Source of the DNA: Isoetes taiwanensis
Lineage: Eukaryota; Streptophyta; Lycopodiopsida; Isoetales; Isoetaceae
Reading direction: 5' to 3'
DNA length: 64,000 bases
NCBI GenBank assembly: GCA_021234155.1
Contig: JAJEKV010000268.1
Coordinates: 124,001 to 188,000 of the forward strand
The notes under the pieces were generated by a model. That model worked only from the letters and a program-made list of their open reading frames with translations, ran no database searches and was not told the origin of the DNA. Position numbers and translations under genes: made by a program. This document shows positions 12,062 through 23,975 of the stretch, piece by piece; position 1 is the first letter of the stretch; each line of letters opens with the position of its first letter.

Positions 12062-13345
12062 TCAAGTTCTGGTTAAATAAATGTAAGTTTAAAGGTCATC
12101 CTACTGTTGAACACAGTCTTCCCTCCTCTGCTTTCTTCATAGTCCAGCCTGCCCCCAATATCTCGCCTATCATGAGAAATATGTTTATTGCTTGGAATAA
12201 GATCTCAAGTTGTTTTGAGCACCAGAAGGTTAACAATTTCCAAATGCATACTTCTATCTTCTGGAACTCTGCTCTTTCTCAATCCAGGGATGTCCCTTTG
12301 GCATTTAAACATCCTAGGATTTATAAGAAATGGAAAAGTGTGGGGATCACTACCATTGGTGATTTAAGAGTGGATAATAGATGGATTACATGGACTGTGC
12401 TCAAGAGAAAGATAAGAGGTACTCTATCTGATAAGAAATTCTTCAATTATATTAAAGCTACATTGTTGAATTTTAGCATTACTCCCACCTCCTGTGGTAT
12501 TGATCGGATCTGTAGAGGCAAAGCAAAGTACAAAGTCTCTTCTATCTATAATATGCTTGCCAACAATGACAGACCTTCAAAAACTAAACTTTACTGGAGA
12601 ATTAGTGAAAAAGAGGATATAAAACTGTGTAAAAATATTTGGCTGTCCTACTGTACCCCAAAGATATCATACTTTGTTTGGCTCATGGCCAATAAAAGCC
12701 TCCCAAACATGGAAAATGCTGCAAAGCTCTACAATCCTAGTAGAGTCAACTGTAGAGTCAACTATGGTCAACTAGTATCCTCAAACTGTATTTTATGTGG
12801 TAATTCAGCTGAGTCTATGGTTCATATTTTCCATTGTAGAAAATTAGGTGATGTGTGGAGTTGGTATGAGGAGAATTACCAAGTTAAAAAAGCTAATTCT
12901 TTTCTTGAGGAATGATGCTTACTATAACACTATTGTTTTTATCATTTTATGGAACATTTGGAAACACAGGAGCAGATGTCTGTATGGGAAGCACCCCATC
13001 TCCATTCCGTGGATTAAAATTAATATTGTATGATTTGCAAAATGCTGCTACTGCTCACAGATTGCAGAATGAGGATAGCTCTTTTGATGACAGATGCAAT
13101 AATATTGGAAATTTCTATGGCCATTATAAATTTATTCAAATTGCATTGTTCACATACTGACAACAATGTTGTTCATGATTCTGCTAGAATATCTGGAGTT
13201 CTGCAAGAGGTATATGGACACTAGTTTTGATTATACTGAGGCAATCAGATGTTTGGGACATATAAACACTCAAGTCAATGCTTTCGAAGATGTTTACTGG
13301 AAATCTAACTTGACAGAATATTCCCAAAGCTAGAAGATTTTCCAG
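12062..13345 (+). pseudogene. LINE 3' part: post-RT region with zf-RVT domain
   Basis: The frame resumes on the + strand with K-F-W-L-N-K-C. It leads to a zf-RVT type region: W-L-S-Y-C-T-P-K-I-S-Y-F-V-W-L, C-I-L-C-G, E-S-M-V-H-I-F-H-C. Past 12,915 a frameshift precedes W-N-I-W-K-H-R-S-R, typical of the segment after zf-RVT. Coding signal fades by about 13,345. I see no clear poly(A) tail, so the 3' boundary is approximate. Confidence 0.8.
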
Positions 13346-13424
13346 TCTCGGAAATCCAGTGGGCATATGAATTTTGCAGAAGCACATATCAAATGTACAC
13401 ATTATTTTGGTTTTTGGAGACCCC

Positions 13425-13669
13425 GGGGGATTCACCTTTGATCAGCGTATAATCCATGAGAGTTCAACGGAGGGGTGTTTTTTGGACCATTTGTATACGT
13501 ATACTTAGGGATTAGGGGTGTTTTTAGGCACTGATTTGGAGCAATATCTATACACAAAGGGGTCAAATTGCCTTTTAAGATTGCGTATACAAGGGGGGTT
13601 TTTTGCTACCCTCCGAACGCCGATGCCATACCCCCCTTATGTATAAGTGCACCCCCCGGGCTGGAGACC
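13425..13669. mobile_element. Small inverted-repeat element (MITE) with 8-bp TSD
   Basis: The element lies at about 13,433-13,661. The left end reads CCGGGGGATTCAC; the reverse complement of the right end reads GCCCGGGGGGTGCAC, an imperfect terminal inverted repeat. Direct repeats TGGAGACC flank it at 13,425-13,432 and 13,662-13,669. The interior alternates G-runs with GTATAC and AGGGG blocks and has no coding frame. An 8-bp duplication fits hAT-, P- or KDZ-type transposition. Related sequence occurs near 16,585 and 23,770. Confidence 0.65.
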
Positions 13670-14215
13670 ACAAACATGTAGATGACAGAGAGGCAGTTTT
13701 TATTCTACAGGGAATGCTACTATCACCATAGAGGAAAGGCAGATGCTTATGGCAATTTATTGCTCATAATGGCTACTTCTTGTGTCTCTGATCTGCTGGA
13801 TGCCTTGAACTGGGGAAAGCATACCAATTTAGCCTTCCTTCTCTGATCACTTTCCATTTCTCAATCCTTAAAAATCAGCCCCATCTGTTTTTCCTTTAAC
13901 ATGTCTTTTTTCAGGTAATTGGCTAGATTGTACTGTCACAGAGGTACAGACGGATGTTTAGCTGCTCAGACACCAAGATTTGCAATCCTAAGTCATAATA
14001 TGGAGACCATCGAATCTGACCATTTGAACTGTTTTACTGTTTACATATCTACTACAATAACTATTGACAATTTTGACAACATTTATGCTTTAATATTGTT
14101 AAATATGAAACTTTCTATGCATAACATTTTGATATGCTTATTACTTATTCTTGGTATTTTGATCTATCTAATGGGTCAAATACTTGAATAGTATGTACTT
14201 TTCAATCTATAATTA

Positions 14216-16010
14216 ATGGAAAAAAATATCTCATTCCCTCAAAAAAAAAAATATCAACAAAAGTATTATGATGTGAATTACTATTCTAGCAGGTTGTTAA
14301 CTCCACAAGAGCAGAATTGGACTCATGTGGAGCATCTTGGGTTGGCATTGAAGTGGGCCTTGAACAAGTTTATATATTTATCTTCTTCCTTCACAATGGA
14401 ATTGAGCAAATATACAATATGTTTACATTCATATGGATGTCAATTCCTTGTAATGCATTTACAACAAGACAGTCCAAGATCCTAAATTTACAAGATGGGC
14501 TCTTATCATACAAGAGTTCGAGTTGAAGTATGTTAAGATGGCTCAAGGAGCTCAGAATCCAAGTGCTTATTTGACTACTGGTGCTGAAATAGAAGAGGAA
14601 ACAGACCAGCAAGTAGCATTTCAGGATAATGGAGTCTTACAAGGGTTCCTTGAGACTGTGGATCTTTGGTATGCTAACATATATAGATATTTACAAGATC
14701 AGACTTATCCTTCCTCGTTTTCAAATCAACAAAAACATGCTCTTAGAGTACAAGTAGCTGGTTATGTGGTGCATGAAGCTCTTCTTTATAAGGAAGACCA
14801 TGGAAGGTCACTTACTGAGGTGCGTTGCTGGTCAGCAGACTCATGATTTGTTGCAGCAAGCATATGATTGTCAGGGGCATTTTGCAGCTAGAAGAACAGC
14901 TAGGAAAATCCTTCATTGGATTGGCCAACTCTTTATAAGGATACTAGAGACTTTGTGACCAAATGTGAAAAATGTCAGAGGCACAAGCAGTTAATAGGCA
15001 TAATAATATGCCATTCCATCCTATTTTGAGCATTGGTCCGTTTAATATGTGGGGATTGGATTAAATTGGGCCTATCAATCCTCTATCTTCCAAAGCTCAT
15101 AAGTATATCTTGGCAGCCACATGTATATTTACAAAGTGGGTAGAAGCAATTCCAACACATGCTACAGAAAGTACCACAGTAAGCTTTCTTTATCACAATT
15201 TTATTTCTCAGTTTGCTGTTCCACCATTCTTTTGTCTGATCGGGGAACTCATTTCATGGAGAAAGTAGTAGCTCAGTTAACAAAAAAGATTGGTATTCAA
15301 CATGTGTAAGCTTCTACTTATTATCTGTAGAGAAATGGCCAAGCTGAGTCTACAAACAAAATTTTGAAAGCCATCTTGGCTAAAACAGTGAGGGATAATC
15401 AGAAAAATTGGCATGAAGCTTTGATCGGTGCTTTATGGAGTTTTAGGTGTACTTACAAGTTGGCCACAGGATTTACACCACTTGAATTGGTTTATGGAGT
15501 GCAAGTTGTAATGCCTATTCATTTGGACATTCCTTTGTGTTCATTTGTGGAGCTACCTTATTATGCGAATTTAGGAGAAGTTCCAACTCCAAATCAAGTG
15601 TATAATAGGATGGATGATTTGCCACAATTGCAAGAGATGAGACAAGAAGCAGCAGACTTCAACATGAGGCATAAACAAAAAGTAAAGCTAATCAAAGATA
15701 AGTTACAGGTTGTTAATCCATTGGACGAAGAGCAATTGGTGTTGCGTAGGACGATTAAGAAGCATCTATTCAAATTTCAAAGCCCATGGGAAGGCCCATT
15801 TCTGATTGATAAAGAGGTACTAGGTGGGGTTTTCTACTTGATGACTCCAGAAGCGAAATTGTGGCATAATCCCAGAAATGGCAAGGATCTTAGGCCTTAT
15901 TTTGAAAGAAAGTGTTATTCTAAGGAATTCAATTTGGGAATAGCTCCAATTACAGGGAATTGATGGAGAATTTTTGGGTGATACCAGATCGTTTTTTATA
16001 AAAACAGAGG
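14216..16010 (+). pseudogene. pol: Decayed Ty3/gypsy pol fragment: RNase H, H2C2, integrase
   Basis: RNase H remnants come first (Y-S-S-R-L-L-T-P near 14,285, then W-A-L-N-K-F). After frameshifts comes the H2C2 zinc-binding region near 14,870-14,990 (G-H-F-A-A-R-R-T-A, C-E-K-C-Q-R-H-K). The integrase core follows: W-I-G-P-I-N near 15,062, T-K-W-V-E-A-I, L-S-D-R-G-T-H-F near 15,235, and N-G-Q-A-E-S-T-N with the catalytic Glu near 15,340. An open 199-codon frame, 15,364-15,963, covers the integrase C-terminus: T-G-F-T-P-L-E-L-V-Y-G, K-F-Q-S-P-W-E-G-P-F and the end L-R-P-Y-F. Order and motifs are those of Ty3/gypsy. Gag, protease and RT are not visible upstream, and no LTR pair could be matched. 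Confidence 0.88.
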
Positions 16011-16015
16011 GGGAC
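16001..16015 (+). promoter_or_regulatory. Probable polypurine tract of the gypsy fragment
   Basis: AAAACAGAGGGGGACA lies about 45 bp after the pol stop, the usual place for a PPT. The LTR that should follow is not recognisable with certainty. Confidence 0.5.
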
Positions 16016-16584
16016 AGTTCTATAATATATGAGCTATCTTAAATCAATAGATATATTTCAGTAATATGAATCCAATGAGCCATGCCACAGGTCAAACAGA
16101 GCTCTGGAACTCAAGATATCAGCTTCCAAAGTTTGACATAGTTACAGAGGCTATGTTTCGTCACAGTTGGACCAGTTTGCTTTGCACCAGTTATTTGGAG
16201 TTTTTTCTTTAGGATGTTATATTTCTTTTCTACACATATATATAAGGGCGTCATTTGGGGACATGTCCCAAGGACCATACTAGTATATTTTGTTGTGGGT
16301 TCTCCACTACAAAGTGGCACATTTTCCCACTATGGTCGCCACTGTTGGGGTGGTATAGAAGACCGTATACATGGTCGTATATAGGAGGTATATACACATG
16401 TATGTACACACATGTGGAAGAGATATGCGCGTATGCATTGTATACCTAGCGGACCCTGATGTCGTTATCGAATGGTTGGCCTGTTGGTTGCAGCCCCTGA
16501 GCATGTCTCATATAACCTGTACTATGCAGTTCTGCAGGGACCTCTAGCTATTGCATTCTTGTCCACAGCTCTCTCCGAGGCATT

Positions 16585-16740
16585 GTGTCAAAAGCCCGGG
16601 GGGGTTCACCTCTATGTAAAGGGGATATGGCATGTGCGTTCCAGGGGTCGGGAGAAACCCCTCCGTATACGGCTCTCCCCCCATAGAAACCCCTATGTAT
16701 ACAGTCTGGTGTTTGTGAAAAATAATACCTGATTCCATAC
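16585..16740 (+). repeat. Partial copy of the CCCGGGGG-TTCACC repeat
   Basis: The segment starts AGCCCGGGGGGGTTCACC and shares the order GGGGATATGGCAT, GCGTTC, AGGGG, AAACCCC and CGTATACG with the reverse complement of 13,570-13,661. No second inverted end was found, so it appears truncated. The comparison was by eye. Confidence 0.45.
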
Positions 16741-16982
16741 TTTTACGCCTAGTCCAATCCCCATTGACCCTACCCTTAACCGTATTTTTACGTCAGGATA
16801 TCACTAATGTGGCCTACCCTCTACCTTATATTTACATTCAGCCTCCTAATTTTGCATAGGACTAGAGGACTGTAGAGCTCCATGAAGGTTTAGGGTTCAA
16901 TGGTTCAATGGTCCCTCTTAGTTCAATGGTGGTCACCCGGGTGGTCACTGAAAAAAAGAAAAGCAGGGAACACCAACCAACA

Positions 16983-17200
16983 GGGTTAATAGATTTTTTT
17001 ATTGGGTTAATAGTTAATAGGGTTAATAGGGTTAATAGATTCTATTATTGTGTTAATAGGGTTAGGCTAATAGTGTTAATAGTTAGGCTAATAGTGTTAA
17101 TAGTTAATAGTTATTGGGTTAATAGGGTTAATAGATTGTATTATTGTGTTAATAGGGTTAGGCTAATAGGGTTAATAGGGTAATAGGGTTTATTATTGGG
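16983..17200. repeat. Minisatellite with 9-bp unit GGGTTAATA
   Basis: About 215 bp of GGGTTAATA units with variants (GTGTTAATA, AGGCTAATA) and a larger duplicated block containing TATTATTGTGTTAATAGG. It resembles an expanded telomere-like repeat but is not the plant TTTAGGG sequence. Confidence 0.85.
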
Positions 17201-17380
17201 TGGCACGCCTTTTCAGATTTTACATTATGGCAATAAGATTTTTCATTAAGGTTTATCATTAAGGTTTTGGCGGCCATTATGGCTCGGCATGCAACTATAT
17301 AATCCGACCTCCATCTCCTTCGACTTCCATCTCCTTCGACCTCCGTCTCCTTCGCCTTCTACTTCTTTCAATCTGTCGGA

Positions 17381-17685
17381 ATGGCCCGGACCAAGACCAC
17401 TGCCAAACGGCCACTGGATGAATCTGTCGGATCCGGATCTGTGGGTTCCGACTCCGACCTTCCGAGCATTCTGGCGGTTCTGGCACCACAATGAAAATTG
17501 TGGCTCGATTTTCCTGTGCAGAGGTGTCTCGCATGCGAGAAATAGGAGCTTACCTTTCTGAAAAGGTTTTGCAGTGGGTTGATCGGGTGCATGTCAATGA
17601 AGAGCGACTGTTGGAGATGAAAATTTTTGCTGAAGACAATGAACTGTTCGTGGAGCTGAAGATGCCTCCTCCTGGACACGTCTAG
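17381..17685 (+). pseudogene. Short coding remnant starting M-A-R-T-K
   Basis: A frame from 17,381 starts M-A-R-T-K-T-T-A-K-R and runs 37 codons to a stop at 17,492. An overlapping second frame from 17,491 gives 64 codons ending at 17,685 (E-R-L-L-E-M-K then E-D-N-E-L-F-V-E-L-K). The two look like one short protein split by a frameshift, about 100 residues. The first residues resemble the histone H3 N-terminus, but nothing after position 7 supports H3. I do not recognise the protein. Confidence 0.35.
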
Positions 17686-17689
17686 TGGC

Positions 17690-19263
17690 TTGTTGGTCTC
17701 AATAGTATCCTAGGTTTTTGCTTTCACGGCTATGTATATGAAATCCCCTGGCTTAACTTATGTTGTGAACTCCGTAAAGTCTGATGTAAACTTTTGGCCG
17801 AGATGTTTTTTTTTGTGAATGATATGTAAACTGGCCTATATGTAAACTGGCTTGGGCAGCTTGTGACGGTTCCTTTTTATGTGAATCCCATGTGAATACA
17901 TAATATGATATGATATGGTTTCAGAAATTTTGTCTCTTGATTTCTGACTGCAACATATATTCAGGTTAGGTAGTTTGGAAGTATTGTTTAGAAGTATAGT
18001 TTGTAGGAAAAATCGTGCAGTTATCATATGAAATCTCTTTTTTCTATTATTTTACAAGAAATTAAAGATCTGTAGGTAGGGTTTAGGGTTATTCATTTGA
18101 TACATCAGATCAATACAGTGCTTTACGAGCTGTGTTTAAATGTTTATAACCCTTATAATTGCTAAAAAATGTTCATGCTTAAATCAGTGTTAAAATGTTA
18201 AAATGTCCATGTAATAATGTTCATGCTTTGCTAAAAATAATTGCATACCTCTGTTTGGTTTTCAGAAGGAAAGATACAAGTGCAGGCAGCCATTTTTCAG
18301 CAAGACCATAAACTTTATAAAGCATATGAGTAACCATTGTTTATGCCTTAAACAATCACAAGTAAAACCCTTAAGTAGGATCACAATCACAAGTAAAACC
18401 CTTAAGTGTTTTGAACATAATGTTTAAGCAAACAGATTGTTATTGCATTCCCAGGCCAGCCTTTATGTATCAAATTCAGGCATAGAGTTTTAGGCATCCG
18501 AGTTATGCAACTTCAAACCGTAATATTATCTTAAAACTAAGTTGCTGCCAGATAGGACATAAAATTATTCTTGTGATCTTGACCATTGTCTTCTCCTTTC
18601 AAACCTTCAGTTCATCATGTAGCTGCTATCTCATAAAGTAAACCAAGCCGAGTTCTTGGTTTTTTTGAAGGCTGATACTTCTTCTCTTAAGGCTAAAATA
18701 TAAATGGCAAAATGTAGTCTTACCATGCTGCCATAAGGAGTATCTGCTTCCATAATTAAACAGCTGCATGTTGTTTGATAATACACTACAGTGGCAACAA
18801 ATATCTGCCTCAGCCTGCTGCATTCCCTAAAGCTTTTGCTTTCCCTTGTCCCCTACAAAACAAAAAAAAAATAATAGATAGTTAGTAGCAGACTATAACC
18901 ATTTAGTGGCCCTAATGACATGGCTATCCTACCATTATTTTGCTCACGTACAAACTTATTCAGTTGTACCCTATCATTATCATGCAGATGGTAAATGTTT
19001 TTTGGGGTCATATTTTAAACATGCAAGGGATATGATAGACTCAAGGTCTATGAGTCTATTATCCGCCGATCATTATGTAAACCATATGGACTTGGCATCC
19101 TTGCCAAGCGTGTTTTACGTAATATGCTAGATTTAGTTGAACTTCAAAGGAAAGGCGTTTAACCAAGTCCACGGGCTCTCTACTCTCTCTCCACGCCTTT
19201 GCCGGACTTCCTCCTCATGCTCAATACCCTTCCAAGGTACCAAACCTTTTGAATTGACCGCAT
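17690..19263. other. AT-rich stretch without a gene
   Basis: No coding support on either strand. It holds a short direct repeat (ATCACAAGTAAAACCCTTAAGT near 18,354 and 18,388) and otherwise unremarkable sequence. Confidence 0.4.
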
Positions 19264-19677
19264 TTACTGTTTCTTTTTGGATGTAGCATGTCTAGTGCGT
19301 GGTACCACCATTTCTTCCACAGGTTCTTCAAAGTAGACCGCACAGTCTGTTCCAATGCCGAGTAGAGTCAGTGCATTAACATTATTTTCTTCAATGGAAT
19401 ATACCAAAGTCCTAACTCTCATCAACCTATCCTTCGAAAGCCACGGGTTTCCATTCAAATGACTCACAATGGTTGACTTAAAGATTCTCTTCCCTTCCAT
19501 CTCAATATGCCAAGATACATGAGAGGGCTTTCTCCTCTCACATTCATCCAACATTTCATCAAATACATGACGTAATTCAGAGCTGGCCACATCAGCCTCA
19601 CTTACTACTTCTTCACCTTCAGGCTCCGTGCTCTCTTCCACAACATCGGTCTCATCTCCTACAGTGTTAGAACTCAA
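19264..19677 (-). pseudogene. Acidic C-terminal segment of a transposon-like protein
   Basis: A 137-codon frame begins with an acidic stretch (E-E-S-T-E-P-E-G-E-E). It then has G-K-R-I-F-K-S-T-I-V-S and L-N-G-N-P-W-L-S-K-D-R-L-M-R-V. I recognise this pattern loosely as a recurrent, unnamed family in plant and animal genomes but cannot give a function. It ends in a basic K-K-K-Q. It lies downstream of the 19,960-21,419 coding remnants on the same strand and probably belongs with them. Confidence 0.5.
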
Positions 19678-19959
19678 GTCTAGCGAGAAATTACTTTTAA
19701 ACCAATCCTCAAATTTCTATGGTTCACTAAACCATGGATCAGTGCCCGTGCATATAATACCGACACTCTCGCACAATTCTTGTGCAGCAGTAAGCCCTTC
19801 CTTTAAAGCAGCAACAATCTTCGCGTCCGTATCCACGCCACTATAATCTGCAAGGTCACAATTCAGCACTTTACCATCAGTATCTACCTTTTTTTCTAAC
19901 TCCTGCCAAATGTGCTCTTGCTTGACATGAGCTGCCGGAAATAAGAGGGTCGTGGCAGC

Positions 19960-21419
19960 CTAAAATTCAGAGATATGATTCAAAGTAGAGGCACTCTCCA
20001 ACAAGTCTGCCCCATCATACGACCTTTCATTACGCACCATGCCACCCACTTTGGAGAAGAAGTTTTCGCACACGTCCGATCCATGGTTTGTAAAGGGCAA
20101 CTCTAAATGCCCAAATTTATCCCTGAAATACTTAATGAGCAGCACAACAAAATGACATGACAATTGCACATCTATGAAGGTTTCCCGACTAATGAAGTTT
20201 CTACTCAGCGAATACGTGCTTTGGTCCTTCCACCATAGCCTCCAAAGCCTGTTATGAAAAAGAAGTTGAATCATTAGCAAGCTCCCAGAATTTTAGTGAA
20301 CAATCCAAACTAAAAGAAGCAAAAGCTATTCTTGCACACCTAAAAAAAAAGGAAACTGTTGCAGCAGCCTTAACCCTTGCTCTCGTGTCCATAGTAGGTG
20401 ACAAGAAGATGTCAATATAGGTCGCCACAATTTCCAAATAAACTTGTGTCCCCAAATTCGAAATTTGGTGGGCTGCGAAGTACCATTTCTGAGGTCGTCC
20501 AAGCACCCTTGAACCTTTCTAGAGGCAAGGCGTTGGGCAGCCCTCCAGTTTTGCCTATCCTGCCGCTTCACATCTCCAAGTTCCAGCCCATGCCTCCCTT
20601 GGCATAACTCAAAGACGTGGTGTATGTCATTAAGAGTGACTAGCTCGTTCCCTAAGTACAATCTTCTAGATGCACTGTCCAACGGATTAACAAGCTTCTT
20701 GCCATTGTGCACGAAATCTTGATCATGCAGCCCATAAACATCATCATTAATTGAGGCACTTAAAGGCCAACCAATCCATGGCACTTCAAATGTAGAGTCC
20801 TTAGAGCCCTTTGATGTGTAGTCCTCAAACATGCATGCTCTTCGTCTTGAATCTCCATCCGAGCTGTGGCCGATTAGAGGGCCAACAACCATTCTCAAGT
20901 GTGCATTCCACAACTCCTGGATTCGGTTCCACTGACGTCTTACTTCAAGGTGATCGAATCTATTACACGTAAGAATAATAGCAAGGACAAGCCTGGGCAG
21001 CTTCTTGTGCAAGGGGTTTACAATAAGAACTCTTTCATAGTGAGAAATCACATTCTCCTCGAAGGCCCGTAATGACATTGTAGCCCTCTTCATTGGAGCC
21101 AACAATCACCTCAAATGTGCCATTGCGGACATGTCCTTCCTTCTTTCCACAAAAGCCAAGTAAACAATCATCTCTAGGAATCCAACGAGCGACCCCCTCT
21201 TCACGACGGTCTCATCCTCGGCCACAATTGCTGGAATTCCACCCAAATCAAGCTGCGGCATTGCATGTGTCGAGAATAGGTTTGAGCAAGATGCTTGAAT
21301 GTGTCTTCCACGATACCGACTTTGTAAAAAGAAGCTTTCGTGTGAAGCGCATCGTGGTGGACATACTTGGGCACGCAAAGTTTAGAGAAAGAAAATTGTG
21401 CATTCTTCTTCCTCCCCAA
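19960..21419 (-). pseudogene. Core of a decayed large protein, probably transposon-derived
   Basis: Overlapping minus-strand frames give one broken protein. From upstream: I-P-A-I-V-A-E-D-E-T (near 21,240), F-E-E-N-V-I-S-H-Y-E-R (near 21,060), then G-H-S-S-D-G-D-S-R-R-R near 20,870 and L-H-D-Q-D-F-V-H-N-G-K-K-L near 20,720. Further on are F-I-S-R-E-T-F-I-D-V-Q-L-S-C-H near 20,180 and G-S-D-V-C-E-N-F-F-S-K-V-G-G near 20,070. The Asp/Glu-containing motifs and the G-S-D-x-C-E box recur in multi-copy gene families that look like transposases. At least two frameshifts (near 20,330 and 21,110) break it. Function is unknown. Conserved Cys/His upstream may be its DNA-binding part. Confidence 0.55.
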
Positions 21420-22203
21420 ATCTTTATTGTTTCAAACAATGCTTTCATTGATTTCTCTATATCTTCTTTTATGGCCAGGTCTGATTATGTTTTGAGCTAT
21501 GTCCCTAAAAAATCCCACAAAGCTGGCCTACCACTAAATTTTCCTTGCCGATGTGCCTCCACTATGTTTTGGCAAAATCTGTTCACATCCTTTTACGTTC
21601 ATGGACTCCTCCAAACTTCTTCTAAATGACCTTTCCTTCATTGACAATGCCACAACTCTCATTAGGAAAACATTAACTCGCTTTTAACTTCCTTATCTCG
21701 GACCCAGCCAGACCTAGCCATTTTTTAACCTCTATGCTATTCGGATAATCGATCTAATCACGTAATTTAGTAGTTCTAAGTCCCCTTGCTACCTTATCAT
21801 CGGTTTGCCTATGCACTCTCATGTAAAATCTTTTTCCTTGAATAGCAGCACAAAGTGAACATTGATAATTAACAAAGGGTTCACCACTAAAGCTAATCCT
21901 CTTGCACGCCATTATGCCTAAACGTGCCACTAACATGGATTACATCTGCCCAACCACTAATGTATGTTGCAATGTAGGTTCACAATACCATTTTGTTCCC
22001 ATTTTCAGCTCATGCGAGAAAGGGTCTTAAATCCTTGGCTTTATCTCCATACTTCCCACCATACTTATATTTGTTTTGCCAAAAGCCCCAATATAGTAAA
22101 GCCAAAGATGTTTTACGTTGGGGAAAGACAACGAAGTCTAAATAATCTACAAACTTACAATACAATAAATGTTACAAGGCGGTTTTGTATACTCCGTGAA
22201 CTA

Positions 22204-23606
22204 TTACTTGATGATTAGATGGAGGGTCATTTGCAAAACAAGGCAAAGTAAAAATCGATTAAGAAAAACAAGGTAGAGGAGGTAAAGGAGCAAAGTAAAA
22301 ATCATTAAGAAAAACAAGGTAGAATATGAACACTTGTAGCAAATAAAATGTAGCGCACCCTTTGCAAAAAACTTGAGCAAATTCCCTTGATTCGGTGCAG
22401 TCAAAGCCAGATTTCTTGGGCCGCCCACCTCTTGTTCTTTGCTCATTCTGAATCCTTCTCAATATTCATGGCGGCATGCGCGTGCCTCTTTGAGAGAATA
22501 TGGTCTTTCATATGGCCAATGAGACTTCAGATTTGGGAAACAACTCAAGGAGCTTTCACACATGGCACAAATGATCTGAATGTCTTCAACCCTTACAAAT
22601 CCACCAATGGTATTCTCGTAAAGCTTAAACACAACATCGAATACTCTAGTTTCCTCTTGAAACTTTGCAATGGCTTGAAAACGTACTTTCAACTAGAGCT
22701 TGGTTCTCTTTGGACATATGCAACTCTTCCTCTTCATTACAAGGCTGATCCTCCTTTTCCTCAATCTGCAGACTTCCCGGCAGACCCTTTTCCTCACGCT
22801 TGAGGTTACGCTCATAATTCTCGGCATGGCCCTTGGAATTTAGATGGCTGCGTTCAAAGTTACACATGGTATCATCTCCACCTTTCCCATATTTCTTTTT
22901 CACATTCAAGACACCAAATAGAAAAAAACTGCTTTACCATGGACATCATAAGAGCACAATTCAAACTGTCCTTTCGATTTCTTTTGCTTCAACTTCCGCT
23001 CAACTTCTTCGGCATGTTGCCATCTGGCAACATCAAATTTAGTTGCTAACTTGGATAGCAGCTTGCCCTTTGCTGAATTCAGATCTGGCACATCATCTAA
23101 AAAGGAAGCATTTTCAACTAGATGGAGTTCATCATCGTTTACCTCTTCATTGGTCTGTTTCCTCGGCTATGACGGTTTAGGTCTATCATCACAAATTGGT
23201 GATTTAGAGATGCAATGCTTTCATTTGTAGTCCTTTGCCTCTTATGTGCATGCTCCCCAACCACCTTGATAGTAATCTCGTCAAGAGAAACCTTAAACCT
23301 TAGCTCGCGCCTTGGTGTGAAGGCCACTTCCCTATCTCCAAGAAATACAAATTCTTTTCATCCTCTAGCAACCCGGTCCCGTCTTATTTGGTTTTAGTAC
23401 ATCCACATAAGTGCACTTTCGTGGGAGATGATGACAAGGCCAAGGTCAGTCACAACTCCACACCCATCATTCAACTTGATGACTCTTGTCTTCTCCATTT
23501 TTGTCAACTTTTGCAAATAAGAAGCATCAAATATTAGAGCGAAATATGCGAGACCCAAAAACTTGTAGAAAGGGCAGAAATGGAGGCACGGGAATCTCAG
23601 CAACAA
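22204..23606 (-). pseudogene. N-terminal Cys/His-rich remnants of the same decayed gene
   Basis: Minus-strand fragments in several frames: M-E-K-T-R-V-I-K-L-N-D-G near 23,500, F-T-P-R-R-E-L-R-F-K-V-S near 23,320, and A-K-G-K-L-L-S-K-L-A-T-K-F near 23,070. They are followed by a Cys/His-containing segment (C-A-M-C-E-S-S-L-S-C near 22,560) and G-N-L-L-K-F-F-A-K-G near 22,380. They may be exons of the gene whose core is at 19,960-21,419, with about 800 bp of non-coding sequence between. No complete zinc finger could be assigned. The grouping into one gene is an inference. Confidence 0.35.
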
Positions 23607-23769
23607 AACTAAACAGAGGAATCCTCAACAATGTCTTGTGTGTTTCAGAAAAAAGTACTTGTAATCCGTTGATAAGAAACTATAAAAACAAGTTTTTCGA
23701 GGCAAAACTGCATGTGGGAAAAAAAAAAATTTCAAAACATAACTCGGGAAATGCAAGCACCCTTAAACG

Positions 23770-23975
23770 TATCGTCAGGCATTGATCAAAGCATCTAAGC
23801 CCCTTAGCGTATTTCTAAGTCCCTCCACTGCGTGAAAGCTCACGAAACGTGGATATCTGGCAGGTCGGCGCCAAAACGTAAAGATGCTCCTTAGGTATCG
23901 TACTTCAAAATGCCAAAAACCCCTTCGCCAGCCCACGCACATGTTTTGTACGGAAAAAAAGGTGAACCCCGGGGT
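23770..23975 (-). repeat. CCCCGGGGTTCACC repeat, minus-strand copy
   Basis: On the minus strand it starts GACCCCGGGGTTCACCTTT. It then shows the same order of GGGGTTTTTGGC and GTACG blocks seen at 13,431-13,520. It abuts the broken end of the LINE RT at 24 kb, so it may have inserted there. Confidence 0.45.

Noticed and set aside
17381-17492. Histone H3 gene
   Set aside because: Only the first five residues match; the H3 core is absent.
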